Assembly (NCBI GenBank): GCA_963705525.1 | Contig: CAVPJW010000007.1 | Span: 558,001-622,000 of the forward strand | From: CAVPJW01 sp963705525 | GTDB lineage: Bacteria > Acidobacteriota > Vicinamibacteria > Vicinamibacterales > CAVPJW01 | Direction of reading: 5' to 3' | Length of the DNA stretch: 64,000 nt | Shown: in pieces, positions 40,142-48,524 of the stretch | Layout of the letters: each line of letters begins with the position of its first letter | Numbering within the stretch: position 1 is the stretch's first letter | Notes under the pieces: generated by a model | What the model saw: only the letters and a program-made list of their open reading frames with translations | The model's database searches: none | Told to the model about the DNA's origin: nothing | Position numbers and translations under genes: made by a program

Positions 40142-41191
40142 ATGCCTTCGTCCGACGTCTTCTCGCTTCGTGAAATCGCCCGGGCCGCCCGGGTCCCCGT
40201 CAAGCAGATCAGAGCGCTGGCCGACGCGGGGCACACTCGTTCCGTCGATTCCCTCGGTGAGTACTTCGACATCGATGAGGCGCGACGGATCGTGCGGCTG
40301 CTGAACGCGAGTAATCTGGATGAAGCACCCCCCCATCCCGAACTCTTCGCCGCGCCATCGGGAGAATTGCACCGAACGAAGCTGCCGCTGCTGCTCTCCG
40401 GAACGTTGCACGCGACGTTGCTGGCTGTGGCCATTGCGCTTACCAGCCTCGGGCTGACCGCAGATTCCTCCACAGCGATCGTGGAAGCGCCGGAACCGAT
40501 GCGCCTCGTCTTCCTCGCCCTCCCGGGACCTGGCGGCGGCGGAGGCGGCGGTGGACTCAAACAGCGGACTCCGCCACCGAAGGCCGAACGGAAGGGCGAA
40601 CGAAAGCTGAGCAGTCCGCTGCCGGAAAGAAAGGCGCCCGAAGCGGTCGTCGCCGTGGCCGCGCCGCCACCTCCGAAACCCGCTGTGCTCAACGCTGAAC
40701 CGTTGCCGCCAGTCGTGGCGCCGGTCGTTGCGGCCCCGGCGGATCCACAGGACAAGGCCGGCGATTTGAAGCAGGCCTCTTCGACCACTGCAAGCCGCGG
40801 CTCGGGTGAGGGTGGCGGTGTGGGCACCGGACAAGGCACCGGCATCGGCGAAGGTCAGGGCAGCGGCATCGGACCCGGCTCAGGCGGTGGCACCGGAGGC
40901 GGTCCGTACCGGCCTGGAAGCGGGATTGCCCCACCGCGACTTCTCCGCGAGGTCAAGGCCGACTACACGGAAGAGGCGCGTCAGCGAAATGTTGAAGGCG
41001 AGGTCGTGCTCGAGATCGTGGTCCGCCACGACGGATCAGTGGGCGATGTGCGCGTGCTCAAGGGACTCGACTCGGGCCTGAACCAGAAGGCTGTTGAGGC
41101 GGTCAAGCAGTGGCGCTTCTCGCCCGCCCGACGTCTCAGCCAACCCGTCGATGTCATCGTCGAAGTTGCGGTGGAGTTCAAGTTGAGGTAA
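40142..41191 (+). CDS. Energy-transducer TonB fused to an N-terminal DNA-binding-like HTH domain
   Basis: A 349-residue protein in four parts. Residues about 6-55 resemble a MerR/excisionase-type winged HTH (FSLREIARAARVPVKQIRAL and DIDEARRIVRLL). A TM helix spans about 80-103. A Pro/Gly/Lys-rich periplasmic linker with seven glycines follows. The C-terminus is a TonB domain (about 270-349; YTEEARQRNVEGEVVLEIVV and AVKQWRFSPA). TonB carries energy from ExbBD to outer-membrane receptors; the cytoplasmic HTH could link this to DNA or to a partner protein. No ExbB/ExbD is adjacent. Confidence 0.9.
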   Translation: MPSSDVFSLREIARAARVPVKQIRALADAGHTRSVDSLGEYFDIDEARRIVRLLNASNLDEAPPHPELFAAPSGELHRTKLPLLLSGTLHATLLAVAIALTSLGLTADSSTAIVEAPEPMRLVFLALPGPGGGGGGGGLKQRTPPPKAERKGERKLSSPLPERKAPEAVVAVAAPPPPKPAVLNAEPLPPVVAPVVAAPADPQDKAGDLKQASSTTASRGSGEGGGVGTGQGTGIGEGQGSGIGPGSGGGTGGGPYRPGSGIAPPRLLREVKADYTEEARQRNVEGEVVLEIVVRHDGSVGDVRVLKGLDSGLNQKAVEAVKQWRFSPARRLSQPVDVIVEVAVEFKLR

Positions 41192-41192
41192 C

Positions 41193-41223
41193 TCAGAACT
41201 AAGCACAAAGAACGAAGAACTTA
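41193..41223. repeat. Short AAGAACG/AAGCAC heptad tract
   Basis: Four units TCAGAAC, TAAGCAC, AAAGAAC, GAAGAAC lie directly after the TonB stop (TAA at 41189-41191), in one orientation only. Confidence 0.75.
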
Positions 41224-41239
41224 ACTGGATCGGACACTC

Positions 41240-42040
41240 ATGATCACCCTCCTCTTCGCCACCACGCTGATCTCCCTCACCTTCGCCCTCGCGATGCTGG
41301 TCGTCGTGTGGCGAACGCTTCGGGAAGAGCGCCGGAGGTCGGCGGCTCGCGTCGAGATGCTCGAGGCCGCCTCGCGCGCTCAGCAGAGCGCCGCGCCGCT
41401 GGCGTGGAACGAGCCGGCTCTGAAGCCGACGCTTGAGGTGCCGGATGAGCCGCTTCCCAGACCGAACGCGGCAGTCGCGCTTCTCAGCCTCGCAGCCGGA
41501 CTCGGAGCCGAATCCGAGGCGGATCCGGATCCCCACGATCTCTTCGCATCGTCGGCGGCACCGACCCGCGCGGCACGCAGATTTGGCATGGTCGCCGCCG
41601 TGGGCATCCTGGCAGTCGGAACCGTGGGCGCGGCCGTCGTGTCGTGGAACCTGCGGGGAAGACCCAGCCAGAAGCAAACCGTCGCCCAGGCCGAGATGGT
41701 GTCCACTCGATCGCCGCTCGAGCTCGTCTCTCTCTCTCATCGTCGCGACGGAGACAGTCTGACGGTGACCGGGCTCGTCAGGAATCCGGGCAACGGCGCC
41801 TCCATCAAGAGCCTGACGGCCGTGGTTTCCTTCTTCGCGCGGGACGGCGCGTTCATCACGAGCGCGCGAACCGCCATCGACTATTCAACTCTCCTTCCGG
41901 GAGACGAGTCGCCGTTTGTGGTCACGGTGCAGCGGCCGGGCAACGTAGGGCGCTACCGGGTGAGTTTCCGGACTGACGAGCGCGTCGTGCCGCACGTCGA
42001 TCACCGGGAAGACACAAGACTCGCGAGGTCCAGCCGTTGA
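41240..42040 (+). CDS. Two-TM membrane protein with FxLYD-like C-terminal domain
   Basis: A 266-residue protein. A TM helix (about 4-24, LLFATTLISLTFALAMLVVV), a basic helix, a low-complexity Ala/Pro/Asp segment, and a second TM helix (about 115-135, MVAAVGILAVGTVGAAVVSW) precede a periplasmic beta domain. There, LTVTGLVRNPGNGASIKSL and VVSFFARDGAFITSA resemble FxLYD-type domains. Function is unknown. It ends just before the VWA protein, which it may accompany. Confidence 0.75.
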   Translation: MITLLFATTLISLTFALAMLVVVWRTLREERRRSAARVEMLEAASRAQQSAAPLAWNEPALKPTLEVPDEPLPRPNAAVALLSLAAGLGAESEADPDPHDLFASSAAPTRAARRFGMVAAVGILAVGTVGAAVVSWNLRGRPSQKQTVAQAEMVSTRSPLELVSLSHRRDGDSLTVTGLVRNPGNGASIKSLTAVVSFFARDGAFITSARTAIDYSTLLPGDESPFVVTVQRPGNVGRYRVSFRTDERVVPHVDHREDTRLARSSR

Positions 42041-42054
42041 CAGGAGTCAGGCCC

Positions 42055-43125
42055 ATGTCGAAGCACCCTTCAACGCTAAGAGTCGCCGGGGTCGCAATGG
42101 TCGTCGGCGTGATGCTCGCCGGCTGGAGCGGACCCGTTCTCACTCAGGAGCGTCAGTCGGGCGCCGATCAGGAAGGCTTCAAGTTCCGGAGCGGCGTCGA
42201 GCTGATCAACGTCACGGCCACCGTGACCGATCGGAATGGACACTTCGTGTCCGGGCTCGGCAAGGACGACTTCATCGTCTACGAGGACGGTCAGCTTCAG
42301 AGCGTCTCGCACTTCAGCAACGAGCGCGTCCCGGTGAGCCTGGGCATCGTCCTCGATACGAGCGGCAGCATGGCCGGAGAGAAGATGCAGTCGGCGCAAG
42401 CCGCCATCGATCGATTTCTCTACGAGCTGCTCGATCCGACCGATGAGATCTTCATCTATGCCTTCAACAACGAGCCGGACCTCATTCAGGAGTGGACCAC
42501 GGATCGAAAGAGATTGAGCCGCGCGATCGGCCGTCTCAGCCCGCACGGCGGCACGGCGATGTACGACGCCGTGGCCGATGCCGTCCAGGTGGCACAGACC
42601 GGCGAGCACAGAAAGAAGGCCGTGGTCGTGATTTCCGACGGCAACGATACGAGCAGCCACATTGGCATCGGCGAGCTCAAGCAGATCGTCCGCGAGAGCG
42701 AAGTGCTCGTGTATGCCATCGGCATCGACGGCGACTCGCCCGGGACGTTCTCGACCGGCGGAGGGCAGGTTCCCCGGATGCCGCGATTCCCGTTTCCATT
42801 TCCGGTCCCGGGTCGTCGCGTTCCGTATCCGCTGCCGCCCATCGGCGGAGGCACCCGTGGCGGTGCGGTGTTTGGCGGGGATCAGCGCGTGAACGTGCAG
42901 GCCCTGCGTGAGATGACGGACGACACGGGAGGTCGGACTGAGATCGTCAGGCGCGCGCGCGATCTGGATCCCGCGACGGCCAGCGTGGCCGACGAGCTGA
43001 GCAAGCAGTACTACCTTGGTTATCCGGCCGCCAGCAACAAAGACGGTCGCTGGCACGACATCAAAGTGTCCGTTCACGATGCCGCGCTTCGTGTTCGCGC
43101 CCGTCGCGGGTACATCGCGTCGTAG
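42055..43125 (+). CDS. Secreted VWFA-related Acidobacterial domain protein
   Basis: A 356-residue protein with a signal peptide (GVAMVVGVMLAGWSGPVLT) and the family's FRSGVELINVTATVTD and NGHFVSGLGKDDFIVYEDG segments. The MIDAS metal-adhesion site is intact: D101-T-S103-G-S105, then Thr in THGGT-like SPHGGTAMYDA and D in ISDGNDTSS. It is a strong marker of Acidobacteriota. The ATG at 42055 follows AGGAGT; an upstream TTG in frame is less likely. A Pro/Arg/Gly-rich insert lies near 240-280. Confidence 0.93.
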   Translation: MSKHPSTLRVAGVAMVVGVMLAGWSGPVLTQERQSGADQEGFKFRSGVELINVTATVTDRNGHFVSGLGKDDFIVYEDGQLQSVSHFSNERVPVSLGIVLDTSGSMAGEKMQSAQAAIDRFLYELLDPTDEIFIYAFNNEPDLIQEWTTDRKRLSRAIGRLSPHGGTAMYDAVADAVQVAQTGEHRKKAVVVISDGNDTSSHIGIGELKQIVRESEVLVYAIGIDGDSPGTFSTGGGQVPRMPRFPFPFPVPGRRVPYPLPPIGGGTRGGAVFGGDQRVNVQALREMTDDTGGRTEIVRRARDLDPATASVADELSKQYYLGYPAASNKDGRWHDIKVSVHDAALRVRARRGYIAS

Positions 43126-43166
43126 ACCCGGTGGCGCGCGGTCCGCGCGTGGTCTATCATCCGGCC

Positions 43167-43898
43167 GTGCATCTGTATGAGATCGCGGTTGGTCTGAGTC
43201 TTCTCGGCAGCTTCGGCGGGCTTTTCGTCGCGTCTCTCCTGCTCCTCTTCGACGATCAGGTTCGCATTCGACTGATTCCGTGGCTCATCAGCTACGCCGT
43301 CGGCGTGCTGCTGGGCGTCGCGCTCCTTGACATCCTGCCGCAGGTCCTCGAAACGCTGCCGGCGTCCACGGCGCTGAGTACTCTGCTCGTCGGGATCCTG
43401 ACGTTCTTCGTGCTCGAGAAGCTGGTGCTCTGGCGCCATTGTCATACGCACGAGTGCGAAGTCCACGGTGCGCCGGCCTCGCTCGTCCTCATCGGCGACG
43501 CGTTTCACAACTTCGTTGACGGCGCGGTCATCGGCGCCGCGGTCATGACGTCGGTTCCGCTGGGCATCAGCACCGCCGTGGCGGTCACCGCTCACGAGAT
43601 CCCGCAGGAAGTGGGCGACTTCGCCATCCTGCTCGGGGCGGGCTACAGCCGCGCGCGGGCGCTGTGGCTCAACCTGCTGTCCGGGGCGTCCGGCATGGCG
43701 GGGGCGCTTCTGGCGCTCCTGGCGATCGATCGGCTGCCGGCGGCCCTGCCGTATCTTCTGACGTTTGCCGCGTCGAGCTTTCTTTACATCGCCATGGCCG
43801 ATCTGATCCCGGATCTCCATCGGGGCCGAATCGATGCAAAGGCGTTCCGGCAGCTGCTGCTGGTCGGAGCGGGGGTATTGACGGTGGTCGGACTCTGA
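43167..43898 (+). CDS. ZIP-family metal transporter
   Basis: About 243 residues from GTG 43167 (a GTG at 43131 is also possible). Eight TM helices are predicted. The ZIP metal-binding motifs are HNFVDGAVIGAA (TM4) and HEIPQEVGDFAIL (TM5), with the conserved His, Asp/Glu and Pro. A His/Cys-containing loop (WRHCHTHECEVH) before TM4 may bind zinc. It probably imports zinc or iron into the cytoplasm. It follows the VWA gene by about 40 bp. Confidence 0.9.
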   Translation: MHLYEIAVGLSLLGSFGGLFVASLLLLFDDQVRIRLIPWLISYAVGVLLGVALLDILPQVLETLPASTALSTLLVGILTFFVLEKLVLWRHCHTHECEVHGAPASLVLIGDAFHNFVDGAVIGAAVMTSVPLGISTAVAVTAHEIPQEVGDFAILLGAGYSRARALWLNLLSGASGMAGALLALLAIDRLPAALPYLLTFAASSFLYIAMADLIPDLHRGRIDAKAFRQLLLVGAGVLTVVGL

Positions 43899-43903
43899 CG
43901 CTC

Positions 43904-43986
43904 GAAGTGCTTAGTTCTTGGTTCTTAGTGCTTAGGAAGACCCTGAGCTCGCACTAAGAACTAACCCCTAAGAACTAAAGAACTTC
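43904..43986. repeat. Inverted heptad-repeat tract upstream of the BON promoter
   Basis: The left arm at 43904-43931 (GAAGTGCTTAGTTCTTGGTT, continuing) and the right arm at 43951-43986 are reverse complements with one bulge. All units are GTTCTTA/GTGCTTA-like. The spacer then continues with the BON regulatory region. Confidence 0.85.
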
Positions 43987-44001
43987 ACGGACCGCTTGCC
44001 T

Positions 44002-44026
44002 GTCCTCTGCAGATGTCCCCGCAGAG
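44002..44026 (+). promoter_or_regulatory. Predicted activator site upstream of the BON promoter
   Basis: A perfect inverted repeat (CTCTGC at 44005-44010, GCAGAG at 44021-44026) overlaps the 13-mer GTCCTCTGCAGAT, which recurs before the HTH-TonB gene. It lies about 75 bp upstream of the -24 element, a normal distance for an NtrC-type enhancer. Confidence 0.45.
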
Positions 44027-44076
44027 CTTGATCCGCAGGAAACCTGGAGTTTTCTGGGATTTCCGGTCCTCCCCCG

Positions 44077-44092
44077 TGGCATATCCCTTGCT
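44077..44092 (+). promoter_or_regulatory. Predicted sigma-54 (-24/-12) promoter of the BON gene
   Basis: TGGCATATCCCTTGCT matches the TGGCAC-R-N4-TTGCW consensus at all but one position. GG is at 44078-44079 and GC at 44090-44091, ten bases apart. The predicted transcript start is near 44103, giving a 59-base leader to the ATG at 44162 with AAGGAG upstream of the start. Confidence 0.8.
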
Positions 44093-44161
44093 CTTTCAGG
44101 GGTCGGACGTCATACCTGCCAACTCATAACAGAGGACGATCCGGGTAAGGAGCAAGAGACC

Positions 44162-44716
44162 ATGGTGAAGAAACTGGCAGCGGCGGCTCTCGTCCTGGCG
44201 CTCACGGCCGGCACCGCACTGGCGGGCCAGGCCGAGCGGAAGGACCGGCAGATCTACAACGACATCTCGAAGCAGGTGAATCGGTACACGCGCTTCACCG
44301 TGTTCGACGATGTCAACGTCGCCGTCGACGAAGGCGGCGTGGTCACGCTGACGGGCAACGTCACGATGCCCTACAAGCGCAACGACATCGCCAACCGCGT
44401 GGCGAAGGTCGATGGCGTGAGTCAGGTGAAGAACCAGATTCAGGTACTGCCTGTGTCGATGTTCGACGAGGAGCTCCGGTACAAGATCGCGCGGGCAATT
44501 TACGGCAATCCGAGCTTCTGGCAGTACGCGTCGCGCGCCAACCCGCCGATTCATATCATCGTGGATCGCGGCCGCGTGACGCTCACGGGCGTGGTCAACA
44601 ACAACGTCGAGCGCATGCTCGCGCGTTCTCTGGCGACCTCGTTCGGTGCGTTCTCGATCAAGAACGAGCTCAAGACGGACGCCGAGCTGCAGGCGGAGCT
44701 CGAGCAGATGGATTGA
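44162..44716 (+). CDS. Secreted protein with two BON domains
   Basis: A 184-residue protein with a signal peptide (KKLAAAALVLALTAGTALAG). Two BON domains follow: about 30-100 (VNVAVDEGGVVTLTGNVTM) and about 105-175 (IIVDRGRVTLTGVVNNNVER). BON domains bind phospholipid or protein and are common in OsmY-like periplasmic stress proteins. The gene has a near-consensus sigma-54 promoter and its own terminator, so it is a one-gene unit, probably induced by the local or another NtrC-type regulator. Confidence 0.93.
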   Translation: MVKKLAAAALVLALTAGTALAGQAERKDRQIYNDISKQVNRYTRFTVFDDVNVAVDEGGVVTLTGNVTMPYKRNDIANRVAKVDGVSQVKNQIQVLPVSMFDEELRYKIARAIYGNPSFWQYASRANPPIHIIVDRGRVTLTGVVNNNVERMLARSLATSFGAFSIKNELKTDAELQAELEQMD

Positions 44717-44728
44717 GACCGAGAGGCC

Positions 44729-44762
44729 GGGCCGGGAGATCTTCCCGGCCCTTCACTTTTTT
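44729..44762 (+). terminator. Intrinsic terminator after the BON gene
   Basis: A perfect 9-bp stem (GGGCCGGGA at 44729-44737, TCCCGGCCC at 44743-44751) with a 5-base loop is followed by CTTCAC and a six-T run ending at 44762. It lies 12 bp after the stop codon. Confidence 0.9.
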
Positions 44763-44809
44763 GACCCTCTTCGGGCTCGGCGGTATGCTTGCCGGCCTTG
44801 GGAGGCTTC

Positions 44810-46447
44810 ATGCGAATCCGCCAGGTCCTCGGCATTGTTCTGCTCGCAGTCTGTTCCCCCCACGCGCAGGACAAGGCGCCGCAGATTGACAGCATTCGGC
44901 GCGACGAGCTGAAGGCCGATCTCTTCTTTCTGGCCTCGGACGGCATGCAGGGCCGCCTGACGGGCACCGCGGAGAACCGGATCGCGGGCGACTGGGTGAA
45001 GTCGCGCTTTGAGCGCATGGGCCTGAAGCCTGCAGGGCCCAACGGCTCCTACTTCCAGCCATACAACCTGATGACGGCGACACTGGCGGCGGGGAACACG
45101 CTCGATCTCGAGTCGGCGGGATCGGCATCGCTGCAGCTTCGATCGGGACAAGACTTCTTTCCGCAGCGCTTCAGCGCGAGCGGAACCGCGCGGGGGCAAC
45201 TCGTCTACGTCGGCTTCGGCATGAGCGCCTCCGATCTCGACTATGACGACTACCGGAGCGGCGACGTCAAGGGCAAGGTCGTGCTCGTTCTCGAGCACGA
45301 ACCTGGCGAGCGGGATGCCAGCAGCCCATTCGACGGCGTGGTCGGATCCGAAAACTCCAGCCTGCTGCGCAAGACACTCCTGGCCCAGGAGAAAGGCGCG
45401 ACGGCGGTGCTTTTCGTCACCGATGTGCACAACCACCCGGGTCCGATGGACTTCGAAGCCGCCGCGCGCGCGTACTGGCCGAACGAAGCGCCGCGCGTCG
45501 AGCGATTCACCCTGGCCACTCTGATGGAACGCGTGCGAATTCCGGCGGCGCAGATTTCTCCGGCGCTCGCCTCTTTGCTGGTGGCGTCAACGGGAAAAAC
45601 TCTCGACGAGCTGGCCCGCTCCGCCGAGACGAGCCGGGGCATGACGGCCATGACGCTGAACACAGAAGCTCGTCTGACAACAGCCGTCGATCGGCACACG
45701 GTGCCCGATCGAAATGTTGTCGGATACATCGAAGGGTCGGACGCCCGTCTCAAGGATGAGTGGGTGGTGGTGTGCGCGCATTTCGACCACGACGGCGCCG
45801 ATGGTCCGCGCATTTTCAATGGCGCCGATGATGACGGCTCCGGAACCGTCGGCTTGCTCGCGATCGCCGAAGCCTATCAGGCGGGCGCACGCGACGGCCA
45901 GCGACCCAGACGCAGCGTGCTCTTTGGAGCGTGGAATTCCGAAGAACGGGGACTGCTCGGTGCGTGGGCGTACACCGAAAACCCGTTCGCGCCGCTCGAC
46001 AAGACCGTGGCCGTCCTCAACATGGACATGATCGGACGAAATGAAGAAGTCCCCGAGGGTGGAGGGGGCCGATTCACGGGTCTCGATCTGCAGACGGCTG
46101 AGTCCAACAAGAACGCCGTGAACGTCATCGGCACCGTTCGAAGCCCCGACCTGAAGACGGAAGTGGAGGGTTCGAATCGCGGGATTGGTCTCGAACTGAA
46201 ACTGCGCTACGACAACAACGCGTCAAACCTGATGCGCCGCAGCGACCATTGGCCGTTCATCCAGCGTGGTGTGCCTGGACTCTGGTTCCACTCGGGTCTG
46301 CATCCCGACTATCACACGGTGTACGACCGGCCCGAGAAGATCAATTACGAGAAGATGGAGAAGATTGCCAGGCTGGTCTATCAGGCGAGTTGGAATCTTG
46401 CGCAGGGGGAGGGACGACCGCGGTTGCTTCCCAGACGAAGTTCTTAG
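44810..46447 (+). CDS. M28-family metallopeptidase
   Basis: A 545-residue secreted zinc aminopeptidase with a signal peptide (MRIRQVLGIVLLAVC) and a PA-type insert (about 120-230). Zinc ligands lie in CAHFDHDG, NGADDDGSGT, NSEERGLLG, DMIGRNE and HSGLHPDYHT. It removes N-terminal residues from peptides outside the cytoplasm. The ATG at 44810 follows GGAGG at 44801-44805; an upstream TTG is discounted. The last two residues and the stop (Ser-Ser-stop) are encoded by a heptad repeat. Confidence 0.92.
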   Translation: MRIRQVLGIVLLAVCSPHAQDKAPQIDSIRRDELKADLFFLASDGMQGRLTGTAENRIAGDWVKSRFERMGLKPAGPNGSYFQPYNLMTATLAAGNTLDLESAGSASLQLRSGQDFFPQRFSASGTARGQLVYVGFGMSASDLDYDDYRSGDVKGKVVLVLEHEPGERDASSPFDGVVGSENSSLLRKTLLAQEKGATAVLFVTDVHNHPGPMDFEAAARAYWPNEAPRVERFTLATLMERVRIPAAQISPALASLLVASTGKTLDELARSAETSRGMTAMTLNTEARLTTAVDRHTVPDRNVVGYIEGSDARLKDEWVVVCAHFDHDGADGPRIFNGADDDGSGTVGLLAIAEAYQAGARDGQRPRRSVLFGAWNSEERGLLGAWAYTENPFAPLDKTVAVLNMDMIGRNEEVPEGGGGRFTGLDLQTAESNKNAVNVIGTVRSPDLKTEVEGSNRGIGLELKLRYDNNASNLMRRSDHWPFIQRGVPGLWFHSGLHPDYHTVYDRPEKINYEKMEKIARLVYQASWNLAQGEGRPRLLPRRSS

Positions 46448-46473
46448 GTTCTAAGTGGTTCGTTCTTAGTTAG
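46437..46473. repeat. Heptad tract joining convergent M28 and aconitase-family genes
   Basis: Units GTTCTTA, GGTTCTA, GTGGTTC and GTTCTTA fill the 22-bp gap and overlap both reading frames. The tract supplies Ser-Ser-stop for the peptidase and the stop codon (46470-46472) for the opposite gene. Confidence 0.8.
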
Positions 46474-48518
46474 ACCCCAAACCTGGCCGCATCCCACTTG
46501 AGCCCGAGCTCGCTTGGCGGGCCCATGTAGCCGAGGAGCGCGGACGCCGCGACCACGGCGGGACTCGCCAGATACCCTTCTCCGCCCAGGCCCATCCGGT
46601 TCTGCCAGTTGCGATTGAACGACGTAATGGCACGCTGGCCGGCCGACAGCGCATCGGGGCCCTGACCGAAGCACGGACCGCACCACGACTGACGGATTTC
46701 ACCGCCGACCGACCTGAACGTCTCCGCGATCGAAGCACCGCCCAGCCTCGCGTCAGGACGCTCGATCTGACGGCCGACGCCGCCCGATCCGGGGAAGACC
46801 ACGAATTCGCGGACGGCTTTCCGAATACCGAGATCGCGGGCGGCATGAATCACGAGCGCCGCCTGCAGCAGGTCGTCGTAGCTCCCGTTCGTGCACGATC
46901 CGATCAGCGCCTTGTCGAACGTGATGCGCTCGCCCGCCACCTCGTCCGCCGGGAACGCGTTCCCGGGACTGAACGGCTTCGCGATCATCGGCCGCACCTC
47001 GTCGAGCGCCAGGGTTTCGTCGATCTCGTAGCGCGCATCGGCACCCGGCGCGAAGCGTGGATACGGCAGGTCAACGATGCCTTTTTCGCGATACCAGGCG
47101 TAGGTCACCTCGTCTGGCGCGAAGATCCCGTTCAGCGCCTCCGCCTCGGCCATCATGTTCGCAATCGTGTTCCTGTACGCGATGGGCAGCTCGCCGTTGG
47201 CATCGATGAACTCGACCGACATGCCTTGCGATTGCTTCGCGCCCCAGCGCCGCAGCAGCTCGAGCACGATGTCCTTGCCGCTCACCCACGGCTGGAGCGC
47301 TCCGGAGAACGTCACGCGCCGCTGCCTGGCCAGCGTGAAGTACACATAGCCCGTCGCCCATCCAAACCCCAGCGTCGTCGAACCGACGCCGATGCCGACA
47401 GCACCATAGGCGCCGTACGCGCGACTGTGCGAGTCGGCGCCGGGGATGAACTGGCCCGGAACGACGAGGCCCTGTTCGGGAAAGTAGAAATGGAAGATGC
47501 CGTCGCCCGGCGTGGCGTAGTACGGCTTGCCGATGTCGTGCTGACGAGCAAAGTCGCGCCCGATGCTCGTCTGCCGTTCATCGTCTTCGCGGCCGGTGAA
47601 GACGAAGTGATCGTTGGCGATCGCGGCCTGTCGCGGGAAGATGGTCCGTCCGCCCGTGATCTGATTGAAGGTGTGGATGGCAAAGGGCGCCGTGCCGTCC
47701 GACGCCGGCAGCAGGTCCGCGTACACGCGCAACGTGGCGCCTGGCGCAACGTCGGCGTCTTTGTCCACGCGATGCGCCCAGACGATCTGTTCCGTGCTGG
47801 TCATGCGGCGCGCCCGCTTTTCGTCAGGCCATTCGACCGCCGGCCGCGTGCGGATGGACCGCGAGAGCTCGCGCCGGCCGACGGTAAAGATGCCGCCGCT
47901 CCGACGGATCTCATTCTCTTTAGGGGTCAGCTGGATCGGCTCGTAGGTCTTCCGCCTCGTCTCGTTCGTGAGGCGTCTGGTCTCCGGGTCGAACGAGAAC
48001 TCGTCGCCATCCTGCGCGTCGGCCACGGCCTCGGGGCTCTGCACCACTTCGAGCCCGAGATTGAACGCGTTCCTCCGGAAGATGTCGCCCATGTTCTGGC
48101 CGCAGACGATCACCATCCTGAGGCCGGCCTCTTCCGCAACGCCTTTCAGTCCGGCCGGGCTCATTTCGCGGGAGGAACCGATGGCAAACCTGTCGCCGGC
48201 AATCACGAACGTTTCACCTCGATGGACCCGTTCGCGAAAGTCCGGCATCAGGTAGCGGAACGCGCCCGCCTTCCATCTCTCGTCGAGGGTATCGAGACTT
48301 TCGGAGACGCAGTCTGCGGCAGGCGTAATCTGATCGGTGTCGATGGCGTCGAGCTTCTTGCCGAACTTCGTTCCGGACAGTTTCGGGTCCCAGAAGATCA
48401 ACGCCTTGCCGCGGATGATGCTCGGCGAGAGCGCACTTGAAGATGCACCGGTCTCCGCCGTGGTTTCTGGTTCGACAGAGGCTCCAGGCTTGAGGCGTGC
48501 GGCTTCTATGACCGGCAT
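46470..48518 (-). CDS. Aconitase/isopropylmalate-isomerase-family hydratase with N-terminal swivel domain
   Basis: A 682-residue single-chain enzyme in reversed order. The swivel (LeuD-like) domain comes first (about 35-205, with IDTDQITPA and the GSSRE motif at 114-118). The catalytic LeuC-like part (about 240-682) follows, with GADSHSRAYGAYGAVGIGVG. The 4Fe-4S ligands are Cys542 in GSCTNG and Cys613/Cys616 in WCGPCFG. AcnB also has swivel first but adds a HEAT domain, absent here; AcnA has it last. The substrate could be citrate, homocitrate or a methylated analogue. A 7-bp gap separates it from the upstream small gene. Confidence 0.88.
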   Translation of the reverse strand: MPVIEAARLKPGASVEPETTAETGASSSALSPSIIRGKALIFWDPKLSGTKFGKKLDAIDTDQITPAADCVSESLDTLDERWKAGAFRYLMPDFRERVHRGETFVIAGDRFAIGSSREMSPAGLKGVAEEAGLRMVIVCGQNMGDIFRRNAFNLGLEVVQSPEAVADAQDGDEFSFDPETRRLTNETRRKTYEPIQLTPKENEIRRSGGIFTVGRRELSRSIRTRPAVEWPDEKRARRMTSTEQIVWAHRVDKDADVAPGATLRVYADLLPASDGTAPFAIHTFNQITGGRTIFPRQAAIANDHFVFTGREDDERQTSIGRDFARQHDIGKPYYATPGDGIFHFYFPEQGLVVPGQFIPGADSHSRAYGAYGAVGIGVGSTTLGFGWATGYVYFTLARQRRVTFSGALQPWVSGKDIVLELLRRWGAKQSQGMSVEFIDANGELPIAYRNTIANMMAEAEALNGIFAPDEVTYAWYREKGIVDLPYPRFAPGADARYEIDETLALDEVRPMIAKPFSPGNAFPADEVAGERITFDKALIGSCTNGSYDDLLQAALVIHAARDLGIRKAVREFVVFPGSGGVGRQIERPDARLGGASIAETFRSVGGEIRQSWCGPCFGQGPDALSAGQRAITSFNRNWQNRMGLGGEGYLASPAVVAASALLGYMGPPSELGLKWDAARFGV

Positions 48519-48524
48519 CGTCGA

